Assembly (NCBI GenBank): GCA_050084985.1
Contig: JBITNC010000001.1
Location: forward strand, 25,110,001 to 25,174,000
Source: Nageia nagi
Taxonomy: Eukaryota; Pinophyta
Reading direction: 5' to 3'
DNA: 64,000 bases
Within the stretch, counting starts at the first letter, position 1, and every line of letters starts with the position of its first letter. The position numbers and the translations under genes are program-made. This document shows positions 11,853-24,555 of this stretch, piece after piece. Under the pieces are notes generated by a model, which saw only the letters and a program-made list of their open reading frames with translations, was not told the DNA's origin and did not search any database.

Positions 11853-13681
11853 TGATCCATAAACCCTACTTTAGAATTTATTTTGGATCTTCACACTTTA
11901 TTCATTTTAGTTCTTATAGAAATAAAAATAAATCACACAAAAATATTAACACATTTTGTATCCTAGTTCAATCGATGGATCTACATCCAACAAATAACAA
12001 TCCATTATTGTAGGTACCTATTTTACAATTTCACTTGTTTGATCTTTATGCTTCATTCTTTATTTATGAAAGTTGAATCATATGATCATTAAAGGCTGCT
12101 ACTGAATCCCTTTTCTTCAAGATGACTCTCTTTTCAATGAGAGCCCATAAGCATAGTACCATGTCTACATCCCACAATCAACATGTTCAAAACTACTCCT
12201 TGTCTTCTTTCTTTTCATCATGGTGTTTATTTCATCCATTTCTTGTTCCATTTCTATGATCATCCATGGTCTTATTCTTTTATTTTCAACACTTTTTTAT
12301 GAATATAGTGTGACTCTGACACATACTTGGAGTTTTTCACACACACACTAATACATTCTCCCCTTGGTAGGAATCCCACTAAAGGGGACTTCATGATTTT
12401 CCACACTCCTAATACGTTTTTATAATTTTAAGGGTTTATTTTTGGAGTATACATGGTTACAACAAATAATCCCAAATTACAAAATTTCCCTTTTTTTACA
12501 ATATTTGCTCTCTCATCCTCTCAACAATATACTCCTTCATTTGTTTTCCCATAGCCAATCTCCCCCTTGATTTTAGGGACTCCTTTAATTTTAGCATGAA
12601 TTTTGGTTTTGTATTATAAATAGTAAATTTTATTTACTGTTGTAATACCCACAAACTATATTTAACACCAAATTAACAACATTATTAAAAATACATCAAA
12701 CTAACCCCTTACCAATATTATGGGTGTATGTCCTATAGAAATTCCACTTGGCACCCACTAAATATAGGATCAATTCCCTTTTAATTGATAGATCCTCCAT
12801 TCTCCATCTCACTAGTGGAATTTTATTCTCATTTTTCCCTCAGTAGATCCTTTCCTTCCATGTCAACTAGTTCACCCATAGGCAGGCCTGTATTATTTGG
12901 AGGATAGCATGTGAGGGGTCTTTGAACTTTGAACAACTTTCCATAGGCTTTGTGACTTCCCCCAACATCTGGCATCAGCATCCCCAAGGTAGGGTCATCC
13001 TTGTTGCGAGCGTGACCATTTTAACTTTTCATTATCTTTTGTTTTCTTGCATTTTGTATGGCATCCACTTATTTTGACCTCCACGTTAGACTGGTAGCTT
13101 CCAAACTTATTGGTGGTCTTCCAATGGCTGGCATGTTGAGATTAGCTATTAAATGTTGGGTTTATGATCGATTTCTACATGCATAGGGCCTATTTCTAAT
13201 GTCAAGCACTTATTTTATTTATGCGAATCATTCCAACATTTGGCAGTAAGTGTGGCCGACTTAACTCAATGTATGATATATCATGGTGGGGTATATTCCA
13301 TGTGCCTCCATCCTTTTTTTCTCCATGTTATCTTCTAACTTGGTGTCCTTCTTTCACTTTGGCACATGAATTCCTTTCACATCCTCTAGGCATGTACATA
13401 CGTTGATCACCTATCATATTTACTTAGCTGCCTAATGGAATCTAAATGGCTTTGAAATATTTTTCAACCTTTGGCATAAACCTTTGAAAACTTAAATAAA
13501 TAATAATATTTAATTATTATTTATTTAAATATTCCAAACCTCAATATATGGACCATAATAGATCAAATTTTTGAACCATCAAAGGCATTAGAAAGTTAAT
13601 GGAGAGATCTTTGACTTGAAGAGAACAAAATACAACTTTTGAAAATTTTATTTTTCACCTCCAAAATTCTATTTCAGATCA
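11853..13681 (-). repeat. H 5' LTR, intact length
   Basis: An uninterrupted 1829-bp LTR starting TGATCC and ending GATCA, followed by the acttg duplication copy. It contains the cacacacactaatacattctcc segment and the long AT-rich end also seen in the other copy. Confidence 0.85.
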
Positions 13682-13686
13682 ACTTG

Positions 13687-14138
13687 TTTTTTCTATCTTC
13701 TTCTCTTCCTTGGGTACCATATCTATGATCAAAGCCTGAAATCTAAAGAAGAAAAAAAATTAGTTGAAGTCTATGAAATGTAAGAATTATTGGGAGGGTT
13801 TATTAATATATATAGATAGGAGAGGGTATTTGGCTATTAGGTAATCGCTTTTCATACATATGAAGGAAAAAATGAATGTAAGCCATCGATTGGTGGATTG
13901 ATGAACATGTGAAATGTTTTTTAATTTTTGTTAATGAAATACGATGCAAAAATTGCATCAGAATTATGTCAATTTTTGTATGGGAACTTGCATCGATTTT
14001 TACATTGAAAAATGTCAAAAAATTCAAAAAAAATATTTTCAATGCAAGGTGATGTATTCCAATGTAATTTGCATCATTGTATTTAAAAATACTTTCGTGA
14101 TGTAAAAAATGATGCAAATAGGCCTTTTCTTAGTAGTG
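13687..14138. repeat. CACTA right part with subterminal repeats and right inverted repeat
   Basis: From about 13935 to 14120 the sequence repeats gatgcaaa, ttgcatc, acttgcatcg and related words, mirroring the left end, and closes with ttttcttagtagtg. The minus-strand open frame over this region (13803-14117) follows from the repeats and shows no protein similarity I recognise. Confidence 0.7.
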
Positions 14139-15138
14139 AGAGCACATTTTCAAGAACCTTTCTGTGTAACAAGACATTCTCACTCCCTTGAACTTCAAGG
14201 ATTTAATTATCACTTATTACAACTACATCCTTTTTATGTTTATGAAAATTTTCAAACTTATCCTTTTCAAAACACATGTGATTAGTGCACCTAGAGTCAA
14301 CAATCTAATCAATCGAGAAGGTGCGAGACATGGAGTAAAGACCACAAACAAAACTAACTTTAATATTTTTTTTCCCTTTAAAGTTATTCACATTTCCATT
14401 TCCCTTGTTCTTTTCTTCTCTTTTACTCTCATAGCAGTCAAATTCTTTGTAACCATATCCATCATCAAAGTTACAATTACTATTAAATTTTGCCTAGGGA
14501 TTTGGTTTGTTTGCCTTGCCCTTTATATGTCTTTGTTTTTACTTATTGTTGTCCTTCTTTTCAAACTTATTATAGGTAGCAGGAAAAGACTTCTTATGAT
14601 TCTTGAACATTTTCTTAAAATAAGTTTTGGTTGCTCCTAAAGATACATTATTATCATTTAGAGAAGATATTAACACCTTTTTATTAAGATTCTCCTCATG
14701 CTTTAGAAGGAGCCTTGAAAGGTTATCTAGAGAGAAGATGTATTCTTCATCATCAAGCCTAATCTCAATAATTGTCACAAAGTTACAAAACTTTGAAGAA
14801 AGGTTTTAAAGAATGATGAAGACCATGAACTCATCATTGATCCAGTTGCAACCATAATATCAATGATCTTGTTCAAATAGATGTTAACATTTTTCATCTT
14901 TCCCTTGATGAGATTAAAGCAACTTTTGAATAATGGTGAATCTTCTTGAACATTTTGACCTAGGTAAATTTTCTTCAGCCTATCCCAAGCTTTCTTTATG
15001 ATGATTGATGAAGAGATCACAAGAAACACTTTTTTTGATACTACACAAAAAATCATAGATGTTGCTAGCTCAATGTTTGAATTGTAAGCGTCAAGTGCCT
15101 TATCTTCTTTAGGAGTAACTATGTTCTCATTAATTATC
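14139..15138 (-). pseudogene. Copia element D: gag and protease N-terminal fragment
   Basis: The minus strand aligns with the gag of elements A and E. Readable stretches are KKAWDRLKKIYLGQNVQED (about 14950) and RLDDEEYIFSLDNLSRLL with KHEENLNKK (about 14680-14770), the retrotransposon gag region before the zinc knuckle, which is at about 14430-14470 and damaged. Gag would form the particle that packages the RNA. The piece is cut at 14138 by the CACTA element and at 15138 by element E; the gag start continues at 39198. Frames are broken by stops. Confidence 0.85.
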
Positions 15139-15694
15139 TAAGAAAACAAAGCCTATATGATTAATTCCTCTTCTACTAAGATCTCATGAAAGCTCTCTAA
15201 AACATCATCACAACATCATAAACAAGATAACCACTATTACAAAGATAGCATCCATATAAAGGGTTTCCTCCAACCATGGGAGTACATCTATTAATCTAAT
15301 ATCTTTATTCTTAAAGTCCACTCTCTTACAATAATGTTTCCTACTTCTCCTAACAATCCTAGAGCATAATAATACTATAGACTTGAGTGAGTAATCTCAA
15401 GGAAAGGGCCCTCTATTTATTGGCTAGCATCCTCCCTTGGATCACTCTTTTAACCATTGTACAATATCATGACATGCATCACCCTTTTACCAAAGGCCCA
15501 TGCACATGAGATGGAGTGTAAGACAAGCTACATTATTTTATTCACAAATAATTGAAAGGTATCTAGGGATAGTTTAAAGTATTAGTGAATTTACATTACC
15601 ATATTAACTAAATACTTAAGGTATCTAGGATAACTTTAAGTATTAATGAATTTACATTAAGAGACTTTACAATAATGCATTATACATTCCAACA
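15139..15694 (-). repeat. E 3' LTR
   Basis: A 556-bp LTR aligned to the split 5' LTR over its whole length: catgaaagctctctaaaac, caaccatgggagtaca and the ending acattccaaca are shared. The terminal TG reads ta. The purine-rich complement of ctcccgcttaatg follows at 15695, the expected polypurine tract. Confidence 0.9.
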
Positions 15695-16547
15695 CTCCCG
15701 CTTAATGCAATGTTGGGATAGAGTGAAGAGAAGAGAAGAAAGAGATCGTAAGAGAAAGTTATCCTCCATAGATATACAATCGAAGATAAGAACAACTACA
15801 TATTTGAGAAATAACCATGATCTTAGATTGAGATTCATTACATTACCATTTGACAAAATGGTTTACAATACAATCATTAACAATAACTGGTTTCATTGTA
15901 TAAACTAGTCATTTAACAACAAGTTGACATGATGAGCCTCCATGAGCCTACCTAATCAGAGTAGGTAACCTACATTCTCAAGAAGAAACATGCAAGCTAT
16001 AAATAGATCATAAATAACATAAATTAGACGCATCATATAAATATTCATATCAACATAAGATAAATGAATCAATTAATGTCATCCATAAATTGATCAATAG
16101 TGCACTATAAGTCATCATGAAGATGTCAAACCAATACTCATAATCACAAGCTATATAAAAAATATGTGTTGATCAATATAAAAAAATACAACATAAGCAC
16201 ATACGAGTTCTTTATATATGGATAACCAAACTATATCAAAATGCACATATTGATAATTGAAACAGTGCTAGTAGAAGTCATCATATGCTCCAAAATATAC
16301 AACTAGTGCCTCACACATAGCAAACTAACCATGAAGATGTACATCATATGCTAAAAAATGTAAAACTAATTCTTCATACAGAATGAACTAACCATGAAGG
16401 TGTACATTATACTAAAAAATGTACAATAAGTTCCTCATATAGAGTGAACTAACCACTAAGGTGTACACAAAGATCAACACTATACATCCAAAAAATTCTC
16501 TTAGGGAGGAAGTTATCATAACATAAATGAATTCAAAAAGAATACAT
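15695..16547 (-). other. E polypurine tract and 3' untranslated region
   Basis: Non-coding stretch between the LTR and the RNase H end, matching 40589-41329 of element A (for example the tttgacaaaatggtttacaa segment). No gene is seen; short open frames here are chance. Confidence 0.7.
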
Positions 16548-18930
16548 CCTTCACTCTCCCTTGAGGGTAACTTCACCAACCTAGTAGATTCTCTAAGCTT
16601 CTAGAACTATGCTTTAGGAAGGGGCTTGGTGAACAGATAAGTAGATTTTAGTACTGATGGAATATATATGCTTGGATTTTAACATATTTTATTCTCTAGT
16701 AGAAAAGATGATTCTTTATCAAAACAATAGTCAATTAATTGAGATGATTGAGCTTGCTCATACCCAATTTGTTTTAGAAGATGCCTCAAACAAATGGCTT
16801 TTAGGGCCATAATTGATATGGCTCGATATTCTACCTGTACGATGGAGAGATCAGTAGTAGGTTATTTTTTAGAAACCTAAGAGATAGCATCTGAACCAAT
16901 TATAAACACATAAGCATAGGTGGATTTTCTATGATCTTTATCTCCCTCTTAGTCATAATCTGATAATCATGAGAGAACAAATGAGGGAAACTTAGAATAC
17001 TTGAGAGTAAAATCCTTATTTCTTGTAACATACCTCAAGAGTTTTTTAATAGCATTGAGGTACTCAACACATCCATAGTTTTTGCATAAATCATTCTATA
17101 ATATTTACTATAATGATAATATATGACCTAGAAATAGTCAAATAAAAAAGATTACTAATTAATTACATGTAAGTGGTAACATCTTCTAATTTAGAGTTGA
17201 AGCTAAGTGATAGAGTGATTCTAATAGGGACTGGTATTGTAAAAGGTTTGTACTCTTTCATTTCAAACTTTTGTAATATATCTGAGATATACTTGGATTT
17301 ACTAAGGTAGGTATAATACTTGTACTGGTACACTTATGTACCAAGGTAGTAGTGCAAAAGACTAAGATTAGTCATTTCAAATGTTTCCTTGAGTTTATAT
17401 ATGCACTCTTGGATGATTTTGATATTATTTCTTATGATCAATAAATCATCCACATATAGAAGAATCAAGATCAAGTTTTGTTCCTAATTGAGCACATATA
17501 TATTTGTATCAAATAAGCACTTAGAAAACCCAATGTCTTCAAATTATCTTGAAATCTTTTTGTACCAAGATATATGTGCTTGATTAAGTACATACAAGGA
17601 CTTCTTTAGCTTACACACAAAGGACTCTTTTCCTTCCATAATAAACCCTTATGGTTGGTTCATGTAGATCTTCACATTTAAGTCACCATTGAGAAAAGCA
17701 CTCTTAACATCAAGTTGAAAAACTTTCTATCTCAGAGTTGCCAAAAGAAAAAGGATCAACATGACAGTAGGCATCTTTTCCATTGGAGAAAAGGTTTTCT
17801 CATAATCAACTTTGTATTTTTGAGCAAAATATTTGGCTATTAACGTTACTTTGTATTTCTCAATTTTTTCAACTAAATTGTATTTAACTTTATAAATCCA
17901 TTTATTTTCAATCATATTCCATTCATTAGGATAAGGAACCAAATCCTAAGTTTGATTTCTCATTAGAGCCTCATACTCCACTTTCATGGCTTCCATCCAA
18001 CATTCATATTTTGAATCTTCCTTGAAGGTAGAGGGCTCATTCTTGCTATCAATTTTGGTAAAAAAGAATTTTTTAAGTTCATACTTCTTGTTATCCTTTA
18101 TGTTAAAGAATTTTATTCCTAAGTTGACTTATCTACACTAATATCCATCCAATAAATTGCAATAAAAGAGTCACTAAAATCATCTAGGTCCTCACAAGAA
18201 GTAGATTCTTTAAGAATTTCATTAGACTTTACATCCCTCAATATGAACACTAATTTGGAGGAAGGAGAGTAGTTCTATAACCTCTATGTTGACTATCATA
18301 GCTCACAAAGATACACTTTTTATATCTCTTATCCATCTTCTTTCTTTTCTCAAAAACAATAAAGGCATAGACATCACAACCAAAAACCTTAAAGTGAGAG
18401 ATGTTAGGTTTCTTTCATGTTCATAACTCATGCAATGTTTTACCTTCAACTACTTTTGTATGATACATATTTAGGGTCTATATTGTAGTACTCATAGCTT
18501 CATCCTATAAAAAACTAGGAAGGGTTTTCAACATGCACCTTGCCATTTCTTGAATGGTTCTATTCTTTCTTTTGGTAACACCATTTTGCTAAGGGGTGTA
18601 AGGGATCATGCACTACATCTTGATCTTGTATTTGGTACAATAGTCATTGAAATCATTGCTATTAGACTCATCCATTATTAGATCTCAACATCTTGATTTT
18701 TAAATCTTTAAACCTATCAACAGTTTAATTCTTGTGCTCTAGAAGATAACCAAATGTCATCCTACTAAAGTCACCAATGAAGGTCAAGATATAAGATGCT
18801 CCTCCAAGCAACTTAGTCGAAAATGGACTCATAAAATCTGAATGCACAAGCTGAAGAGGTTGTATTTCCCTTATTTCCTTATGTTTATTATATTTTTTTC
18901 TATTGATTTTACCTAATATGCACTTCTAAT
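16548..18930 (-). pseudogene. Copia E integrase, reverse transcriptase and RNase H, broken
   Basis: The minus strand matches element A pol. The RNase H end is at about 16550-16900. The reverse transcriptase catalytic block reads LYVDDLLI at about 17440-17465. The linker into reverse transcriptase reads NKWIYKVKYN at about 17880. Integrase core lies at about 18500-18900, with the ttaccaaaagaaagaat end corresponding to the conserved ERKN-type motif. Numerous stops and small indels leave no frame longer than about 70 codons. In an intact copy these enzymes copy the RNA to DNA and insert it. Confidence 0.8.
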
Positions 18931-20339
18931 AAAAACCAATTATAGGTGATATCAATAGCAAACCTTCCATAAGTTCTTGATTTTTCATAGCATGAATACT
19001 TTTGTGGTTAAGGTGGCTTAATCAATGGTGCCAAAGATTTTCCTTAGAGAAAACATTCATAACAAGATACATATTTTTTGAAGCTTGATCCATAATGTAG
19101 AGATCATATTTCATTGATCCTTTCATCAAAGTGGCAAGTCCCTTCTTCGTGCACCAAGAGTGTGAGTTAAACTCGAATGAGTATGCTTTCCTTGTAACCT
19201 GAATTACAAAAAGAAGTTTCATACTGAGTTTAGGCACATAAAGCACATTTTCAAAAACTATTTCTTACAATAACACACTCTCAACATCTTAGACTTCAAG
19301 GATTGAATTATCACCTATTACAAATACATCTTTTCTATACTTATAAAAAAATTAAACTTAGCCTTTTCAAAATACATTTGATTAGTGCACCAAAATTCAA
19401 CAATCCAATCATTCAAGAAAGTGTTAGACTTGGAGTAATAAGAATAAACATAAATAGATTTCTTATTCTTCTTCTTTCCATTAAATTTGTTTGATTTTTA
19501 AAATCTTTTTCCACCTTGTTCTTTCTTTTTCTTATAGTAATCAAATTCCTTATGACCATAGATGCCACATAAATTACAATTTCCATCAAATTTGGCTTTG
19601 GATTTACTTGACTTATCATGGTCATTATATTATTTATTTTCATCTTTCTTGAAATAATTTTTAGGAGCATGAGAAGATTTTTTTTTATCATTGAACTTCT
19701 TTTTAAAGTGAGTCTTTGTTGGCCCAAGTGCCATAGGATGCTCCTTAGGAGAGGAGATCAATAACTTTTTGTTAAATTTTTCCTTGTGTTTCAAGAGAAG
19801 CCTTCATAGATTTTCCAAGGAGAACACTTATTCTTCATCATCAAGCCTCATCTCAATTATTATCATGAAGTAACTAGATTTAGTAGAGAGGATTTGAAGT
19901 ATGATGAACATCATAAACTTGTTATTGATCCAATTGCAACCACAAGTTCGATCCTAAGGTCAATAATCTTATTCAAGTATATTACCACACTTTAATTTTT
20001 TTTTTTGACCTGATTACAAATTTTTTTTAAGAATGATGAACCTCTTAGAGAATTTGGTGCCAAGTAGATTTTCTTTAGCCTATCCTAGGCTTCCTTTGCA
20101 AAGTTTGAAGAAACGATCATGAAAAGGATTTCTTCTAACACTGCAAAAAATATCATAGAGGTTGCCAACTTATTATTTGTGTTGTAAGCCTCAAGTGTCT
20201 TCTCATTTTTTGGAGAAGCTTAATTTTCATTTATGATTTTTCACAATTTCCATGCTTAGAGTTCTGCTTTTATCCTAGATTCCCAAATACCATAGTTGGA
20301 ACCATCTAGGATATGCTTGGATGAAAAAGAGTCTCCCAT
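18931..20339 (-). pseudogene. Copia E gag and protease, broken
   Basis: The gag start is placed at ATG 20339 (MGDSFSSKHILDGSNYGIW), matching the start of A gag at 45077. A stop follows within 35 codons. Further down are LDNL-type gag helices (about 19740-19850), a damaged CX2C zinc knuckle near 19570 (CNLCGIYGHK-like), the protease region near 19390, and the integrase finger near 19000 (ENLWHH). Frames 19022-19246 and 19413-19727 are partly open. Confidence 0.8.
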
Positions 20340-22095
20340 TTTCTACAAAAGAAGGTGAAAGTGTTAGTAAGCATGTTAAATTTGAGAACCAAAATCAACC
20401 ATACAAGTTGAGTTTGTTCAATTTAATTAATCATAAATCAACCATGCATGTTAATTATACATATTGAATTAATCAACTATACATGTTGAATTTTAACCAA
20501 ATGTAATCAACAGGTAATACTTAAAATGTTAATCAATTTCACATCATATACATCCAAAATTTATCATAACTAAGTAATATAGTTGTAAAGAGGGTAAAGT
20601 TGAGACTTGTTTTCTTGTTTGAAATTAGGCATTTACCTAGATGCTCGTATATTAGAGCCCAAGTTCTACCAATCCTCAACTAGTTCACCTTGGTCAAAAA
20701 TATACTCTCATAAGGAGGAGTACTAGATATTTTCCAAAGTTGTGGAATATGTTGAACTGACCAAATAATTATCTTGATTAGGTTTTCAAAATTTCCTCTT
20801 AGCTTATCAGGATAATCCCTAAATGGACGTGCAGACATGTGGTATGATTACACACTTGCTTTTTCACCTATATGGAGCTATGTTCAAACCAATAGAGAAC
20901 TTAAGAGAAATTAAGAAGTATGAACTTTTCACCACTTGGATTGATAGACTAAAAGAATCCATTATGCCTTGTCCTCATCTTGTGGCTCTCTAAATAATTC
21001 ATGTTGGAGAATAAAATATGCGAATGTGTTCATTTTAGGTGGTGCACTTTCAATGTTTGTGATTTTTGCAAAAACATAAAGTAAATGTGCATAAAGTAAA
21101 ATGCTTAAAATGATACACCATCCAACATGAAATATAAAAGCAAAATATAAGAGCAACCAATGGGTTTTATCCCAACCTCAAGAGGATCTCTTTACAAAAA
21201 ATTGCCTAAGTTCGTTATTTTTAAGTAACAACAGAGTCCCCCTTTTCCCTTAAAACTTGAACTTAGCAAAAAAAATATTCCATGTTTAAAAAGTACACTA
21301 AGCAAGATTCCCCCCTTTTTAAAAAAATAATATTTGGTTAAAAGCACTTAGAATACTATCTCAAAAAATTTACTCAAAAATTAATACCTTGTTTCAAAGT
21401 CTTCCCCTTAATTTTTGAGAAAACAAATTAAATTCTCCCTTTAAAATATACCCCTTAAAAATATTCACCCCTTTCAAAAGGAATCAACTCTCTTTTTGAA
21501 CAAATTTGCAAGAAATTTTCCTTATTTTAAAAAAATAACACCCATAAAACATTAATGAAATTCTCCATTAAAAAATTTCTTACTTATTACTTAAAAAAAT
21601 ATTAACACCCTTTTAAAAAATAATAGCTCTCAAAATTTTAAAATAACTCCACCTCTTTTTTAAAAATATTGATGAGCTAAAGAACTCCCCACTTTAAAAT
21701 AATATCCCCTCCTTTATATATATATATATCCTAAAAAAAATACCTACTTTTCAAAAAAATGCAAACTTCAAATGAGACATATTCATTTTAAAAATTGATA
21801 AGTCTCTATCGTAATACCTGTAATTGTAAGTGCAATTAATGCACTCTAAAGGAGTAAGTTCCTTCAAATAATCATTAGGCTCATCCCATTTAGAAGTACA
21901 GAAAGAAATTTCATCAAAATAGAAAAATAAATTCTTTCAAGCCTTCATCTCTTTCAAAAATTCCAAAATGGAATTATATAAAAAAATTACAAAACACTAT
22001 ATAAAAAATGTGTAAGTGATTATATATAATAATTATGGAGGGGAGTTGAGTCGCATTAGGTAGTTGTGGATACGGGGGTGGGGGAGGGGGGAATG
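20340..22095 (-). other. E 5' leader, gag-proximal part
   Basis: Between primer site and gag. About 20600-21000 is a block clearly conserved in A (45190-45560) and D (39540-39960), including the cctcaactagttcaccttgg segment and a gacatgtggtat element. About 21180-22020 is very AT-rich with many runs of A or T and a short (ta)n at 21716-21730. No coding frame is seen. Confidence 0.65.
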
Positions 22096-23950
22096 CAATA
22101 TGCATAGTGGGTAGGTAGGAAGGGTTGAGCTACAAAGGGAGGGAGGGGTTAATGAGGGTAGGGGGTGAGAGTGAAGTTAGTGTGTCAGGTGTGCGGGCAT
22201 AGGCAAGGGGACAGGTGGTATGTATAACATCAACATGCATAATGCTTGTGGAACAAGGATAGGGGTAATGGACAAGCAAAGAGTTATGGGTGTGGGGTAA
22301 GGCATGAGGGGGTGGGGAGGTATGAGGGAGGAGAATGTTTTTTTATTTAACAAAAAATAAATAAATAAATGATGAGGGAAATAGGGCTAGTCGACACATT
22401 GGAATAAGCTATGACACATTGAGCACGTAGCACCATGATTAGATGGTCTTTGACTTCTTTTAAAAAATATATATAACAAAAAATAATTTTACTATACACA
22501 CAATAGTGAGATGGTTTTGAGATGATTTTTAGGGAGGCAGGTGGTGCTGAGTCCAGCCTACAAGCTGCGCATGGCATTGATTTTTTTTAAAATGTAAAAT
22601 ATAGGTATTTTTTAAAAAAGAAAGAAAATAATATTTTTAACTACTCTTTGATGGGTGTATACTTTTAAAAAATGCACCTCTCTTTTTTAATGAATACTTT
22701 ATAAAATATTTGCTAAAGAATTTATTTTTTATTGAAGAGCATACCTTCTTCTTAATATATGCATAGTATATAAAAAAATACAATATGCACAATGCACAAG
22801 CAAGGAGGGTTGAGCTATGGAGGGAGGGAGGGGTTAATGAGGGTAGGGGTGTGATTGAAGGTGGCATGTTAGGTGTGCATTCATAGGGAGGGGGACAAGT
22901 GGCACATACAATGTTGATGTGCAGTGCTTGTGGAATGAGGGTAGGGGGTAAGGGGTGAGTGAATACTTGTGGGAGCAGGTTAAGGTGTGAGGGGTGGGAG
23001 GAGGAATTTTTTTTTTTTTTTTATTTAAATAAAAATAAAATAAATAAATGGTAGAGGAAAAAGGGGTTGGTCGGCATATTAGGGTGGGCTATGGCACATT
23101 AAGTGCATAACACCATAATTGGATGGTTTTTGACTTCTTTTTAAAAAACATATATATAACAACAAATAACTCTTCTATGCGTATAGTGATGAGATGGTTT
23201 TGAGATGATTTTTGGAGAGGTAGGTGGCATCAGGTTGTTGGAATATATAATGCATTATCATAATAATCTTCTATGTAAATTCACTAATACTTAAGGGTAT
23301 CATTTGATACCTTAAGTATTTAAGTGAATATGATAATGTAACTTATCCTACACTCCATGTCATGAGCATGCCTCTTGGGTAAAAGGATGTGCATGTCATG
23401 CTAGTATGCATTGGATAAAAGGGTGATCCAAAGAGGGATTTTGGATTATAAATAGAAGGCTCCCTTTTTGTGATCACACACCAATTATGAAGTAAAGTTA
23501 TGCTATAGGATAGTGGTTAGGAGAAAAGAGTAGGAGGCTTGTAAGAGTTCATATTTGTTAAGAGAGATCTAGTTAGTGGATGTACTCCTAGTTGGAGGAA
23601 CCACTTACATCTTATGTTATCTTTGTGAGATTGCTTTGTGTGGATAGTTAGATGTGAATTGAGAGCTTTCATATGATCTTGGTAGTTTAGAATTGTTCTT
23701 GTTATAGTTAAATTCTCTCATAGGTGCAACTTGCAAGCTGCGCATGGAGCTAATTTGTTTTTAGTGTAAAACACAAATATTTTAAAAAAAAGAAAGAAAA
23801 AAATATTTTCAACTACTCTTTGATGGGTGTATACTTTTAAAAAATGCACCTCTCTTTCTTATTGAATACTTTATAAAATATTTGCTAGAGAATTTTGTTT
23901 TTATTGAAGACCATACCTTCTTCTTAACACACACACACACACACATATCC
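22096..23950. repeat. Tandem duplication of about 680 bp in the E leader, second unit split by a solo LTR
   Basis: Unit 1 (22096-22779) and unit 2 (22780-23950, minus the solo LTR) share, in order, a gagggagggaggggttaatgaggg-type segment, a tgagatggttttgagatgattttt segment, the caagctgcgcatgg segment and a tactctttgatgggtgta segment. Units measure about 684 and 681 bp. The unit is G-rich on the plus strand at its start, unlike the AT-rich leader around it. No coding content is recognised. A (ac)n tract lies at 23928-23947. Confidence 0.8.
23236..23720 (+). repeat. Solo LTR of the D/E copia group
   Basis: A single 485-bp LTR starting TGTTGGAATATATAATGC and ending TCTCTCA, in opposite orientation to E. 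Flanks are caggt (23231-23235) and taggt (23721-23725), a 5-bp duplication with one mismatch. The undisturbed sister unit at about 22540-22575 shows the empty site (gtggtgctgagtccagcct). No internal region remains, so it arose by recombination between two LTRs. Confidence 0.9.
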
Positions 23951-24412
23951 TTATTTTTTGCATACAAATTTAAAAAATAAATAAATTACAAGAAATAAAC
24001 TTCATTGTAATTATACACCTTTTTTTGAAAAAAAAATTGCAACTCTTTTTAATATTTCTACACTAAATATTAGTGTAAAAAAATTACAAATTTAAGCTAT
24101 AACAAGCTTCATAAAAAAATATTACAACAAATATTGCTATATTTAAGCAAATTTATTCAAAATTTGCAACTAACAAAACTAATATTAGTAAAAAAATTAC
24201 ATAGGAATAACATGTAAGTAAATTTTTCAAAAACAATTGAATTAATACATAGTAAAAATATGTTAGTATCATTGAATATAATTCTAAAATAATAAAAGAG
24301 AGATGTTATACCTCAAAATTGACTTTACCTCACTAATCAAGTAGGAGAAAGAAGTATAAATGACCTCCAAGATGTTGAAGAGGAGCCTTCAAAGATGACT
24401 CTAGATACCACT
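23951..24412 (-). other. E leader next to the primer-binding site
   Basis: AT-rich leader. The minus-strand primer site is read as the complement of 24398-24410 (tctagatacca), 2 nt from the LTR at 24413. It differs slightly from the TGGTATCAGAGC site of A, B and C. No gene is seen. Confidence 0.7.
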
Positions 24413-24555
24413 TGAGAGAACTAATCTTATATGACTAAATTCCTCTTTCACCAAGATCTCATGAAAGCTCTCTAAAACATCATCATAACATCATAAACAA
24501 GATAGCTAATATCACAAATATAACACCAATATAAAGTGGTTCCTCCAACCATGGG
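24413..24555 (-). repeat. E 5' LTR, first part
   Basis: Starts tgagagaactaatc, aligning with 15139 onward. It is cut by element F at caaccatggg, the last five bases being the F target duplication, and resumes at 38785. Confidence 0.9.

Larger units (their letters stand above)
1474..13681 (-). mobile_element. LTR element H: large LTRs, 457-bp interior
   Basis: Two long direct repeats, 1474-11395 (split by a LINE) and 11853-13681, both begin TGATCC and end GATCA or AATCA. The flanks are actag (1469-1473) and acttg (13682-13686), a 5-bp duplication with one mismatch. The primer site next to the right repeat, complement of TCGGTATCAAAG with a 2-nt spacer, shows that the element runs on the minus strand. 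After removing the LINE, each LTR is about 1.8 kb and only 457 bp lies between them, too little for gag or pol. It is thus a non-autonomous LTR element. The LTRs differ at many sites, so the insertion is old. Confidence 0.85.
821..14138. mobile_element. CACTA-type DNA transposon, non-autonomous, split by element H
   Basis: The element starts CACTACTAAAAAA at 821 and ends with the inverse, TTTTCTTAGTAGTG, at 14138. It is flanked by a perfect 3-bp duplication, aga (818-820 and 14139-14141). CACTA ends and 3-bp duplications define the CACTA (En/Spm) superfamily. Both ends carry arrays of gatgcaa/ttgcatc motifs, as subterminal transposase sites do in this superfamily. Once H (1474-13681) is removed only about 1.1 kb remains, with no transposase, so it must have been mobilised by another element. 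It lies in copia D, between protease and gag sequence. Confidence 0.85.

Noticed and set aside
14188-14640. A 150-codon plus-strand frame, rich in hydrophobic residues, suggesting a membrane protein.
   Set aside because: Antisense to D gag; the hydrophobic look comes from reading Lys-rich gag codons backwards.
22070-22340. G-rich stretch considered as a G-quadruplex or a telomere-like repeat.
   Set aside because: No plant telomere unit (TTTAGGG) array, and the G runs do not give four clean tracts of three; kept only as part of the duplicated unit.
23928-23947. (ac)n tract as a notable microsatellite.
   Set aside because: A simple repeat of about ten units at a duplication edge; nothing points to a function.
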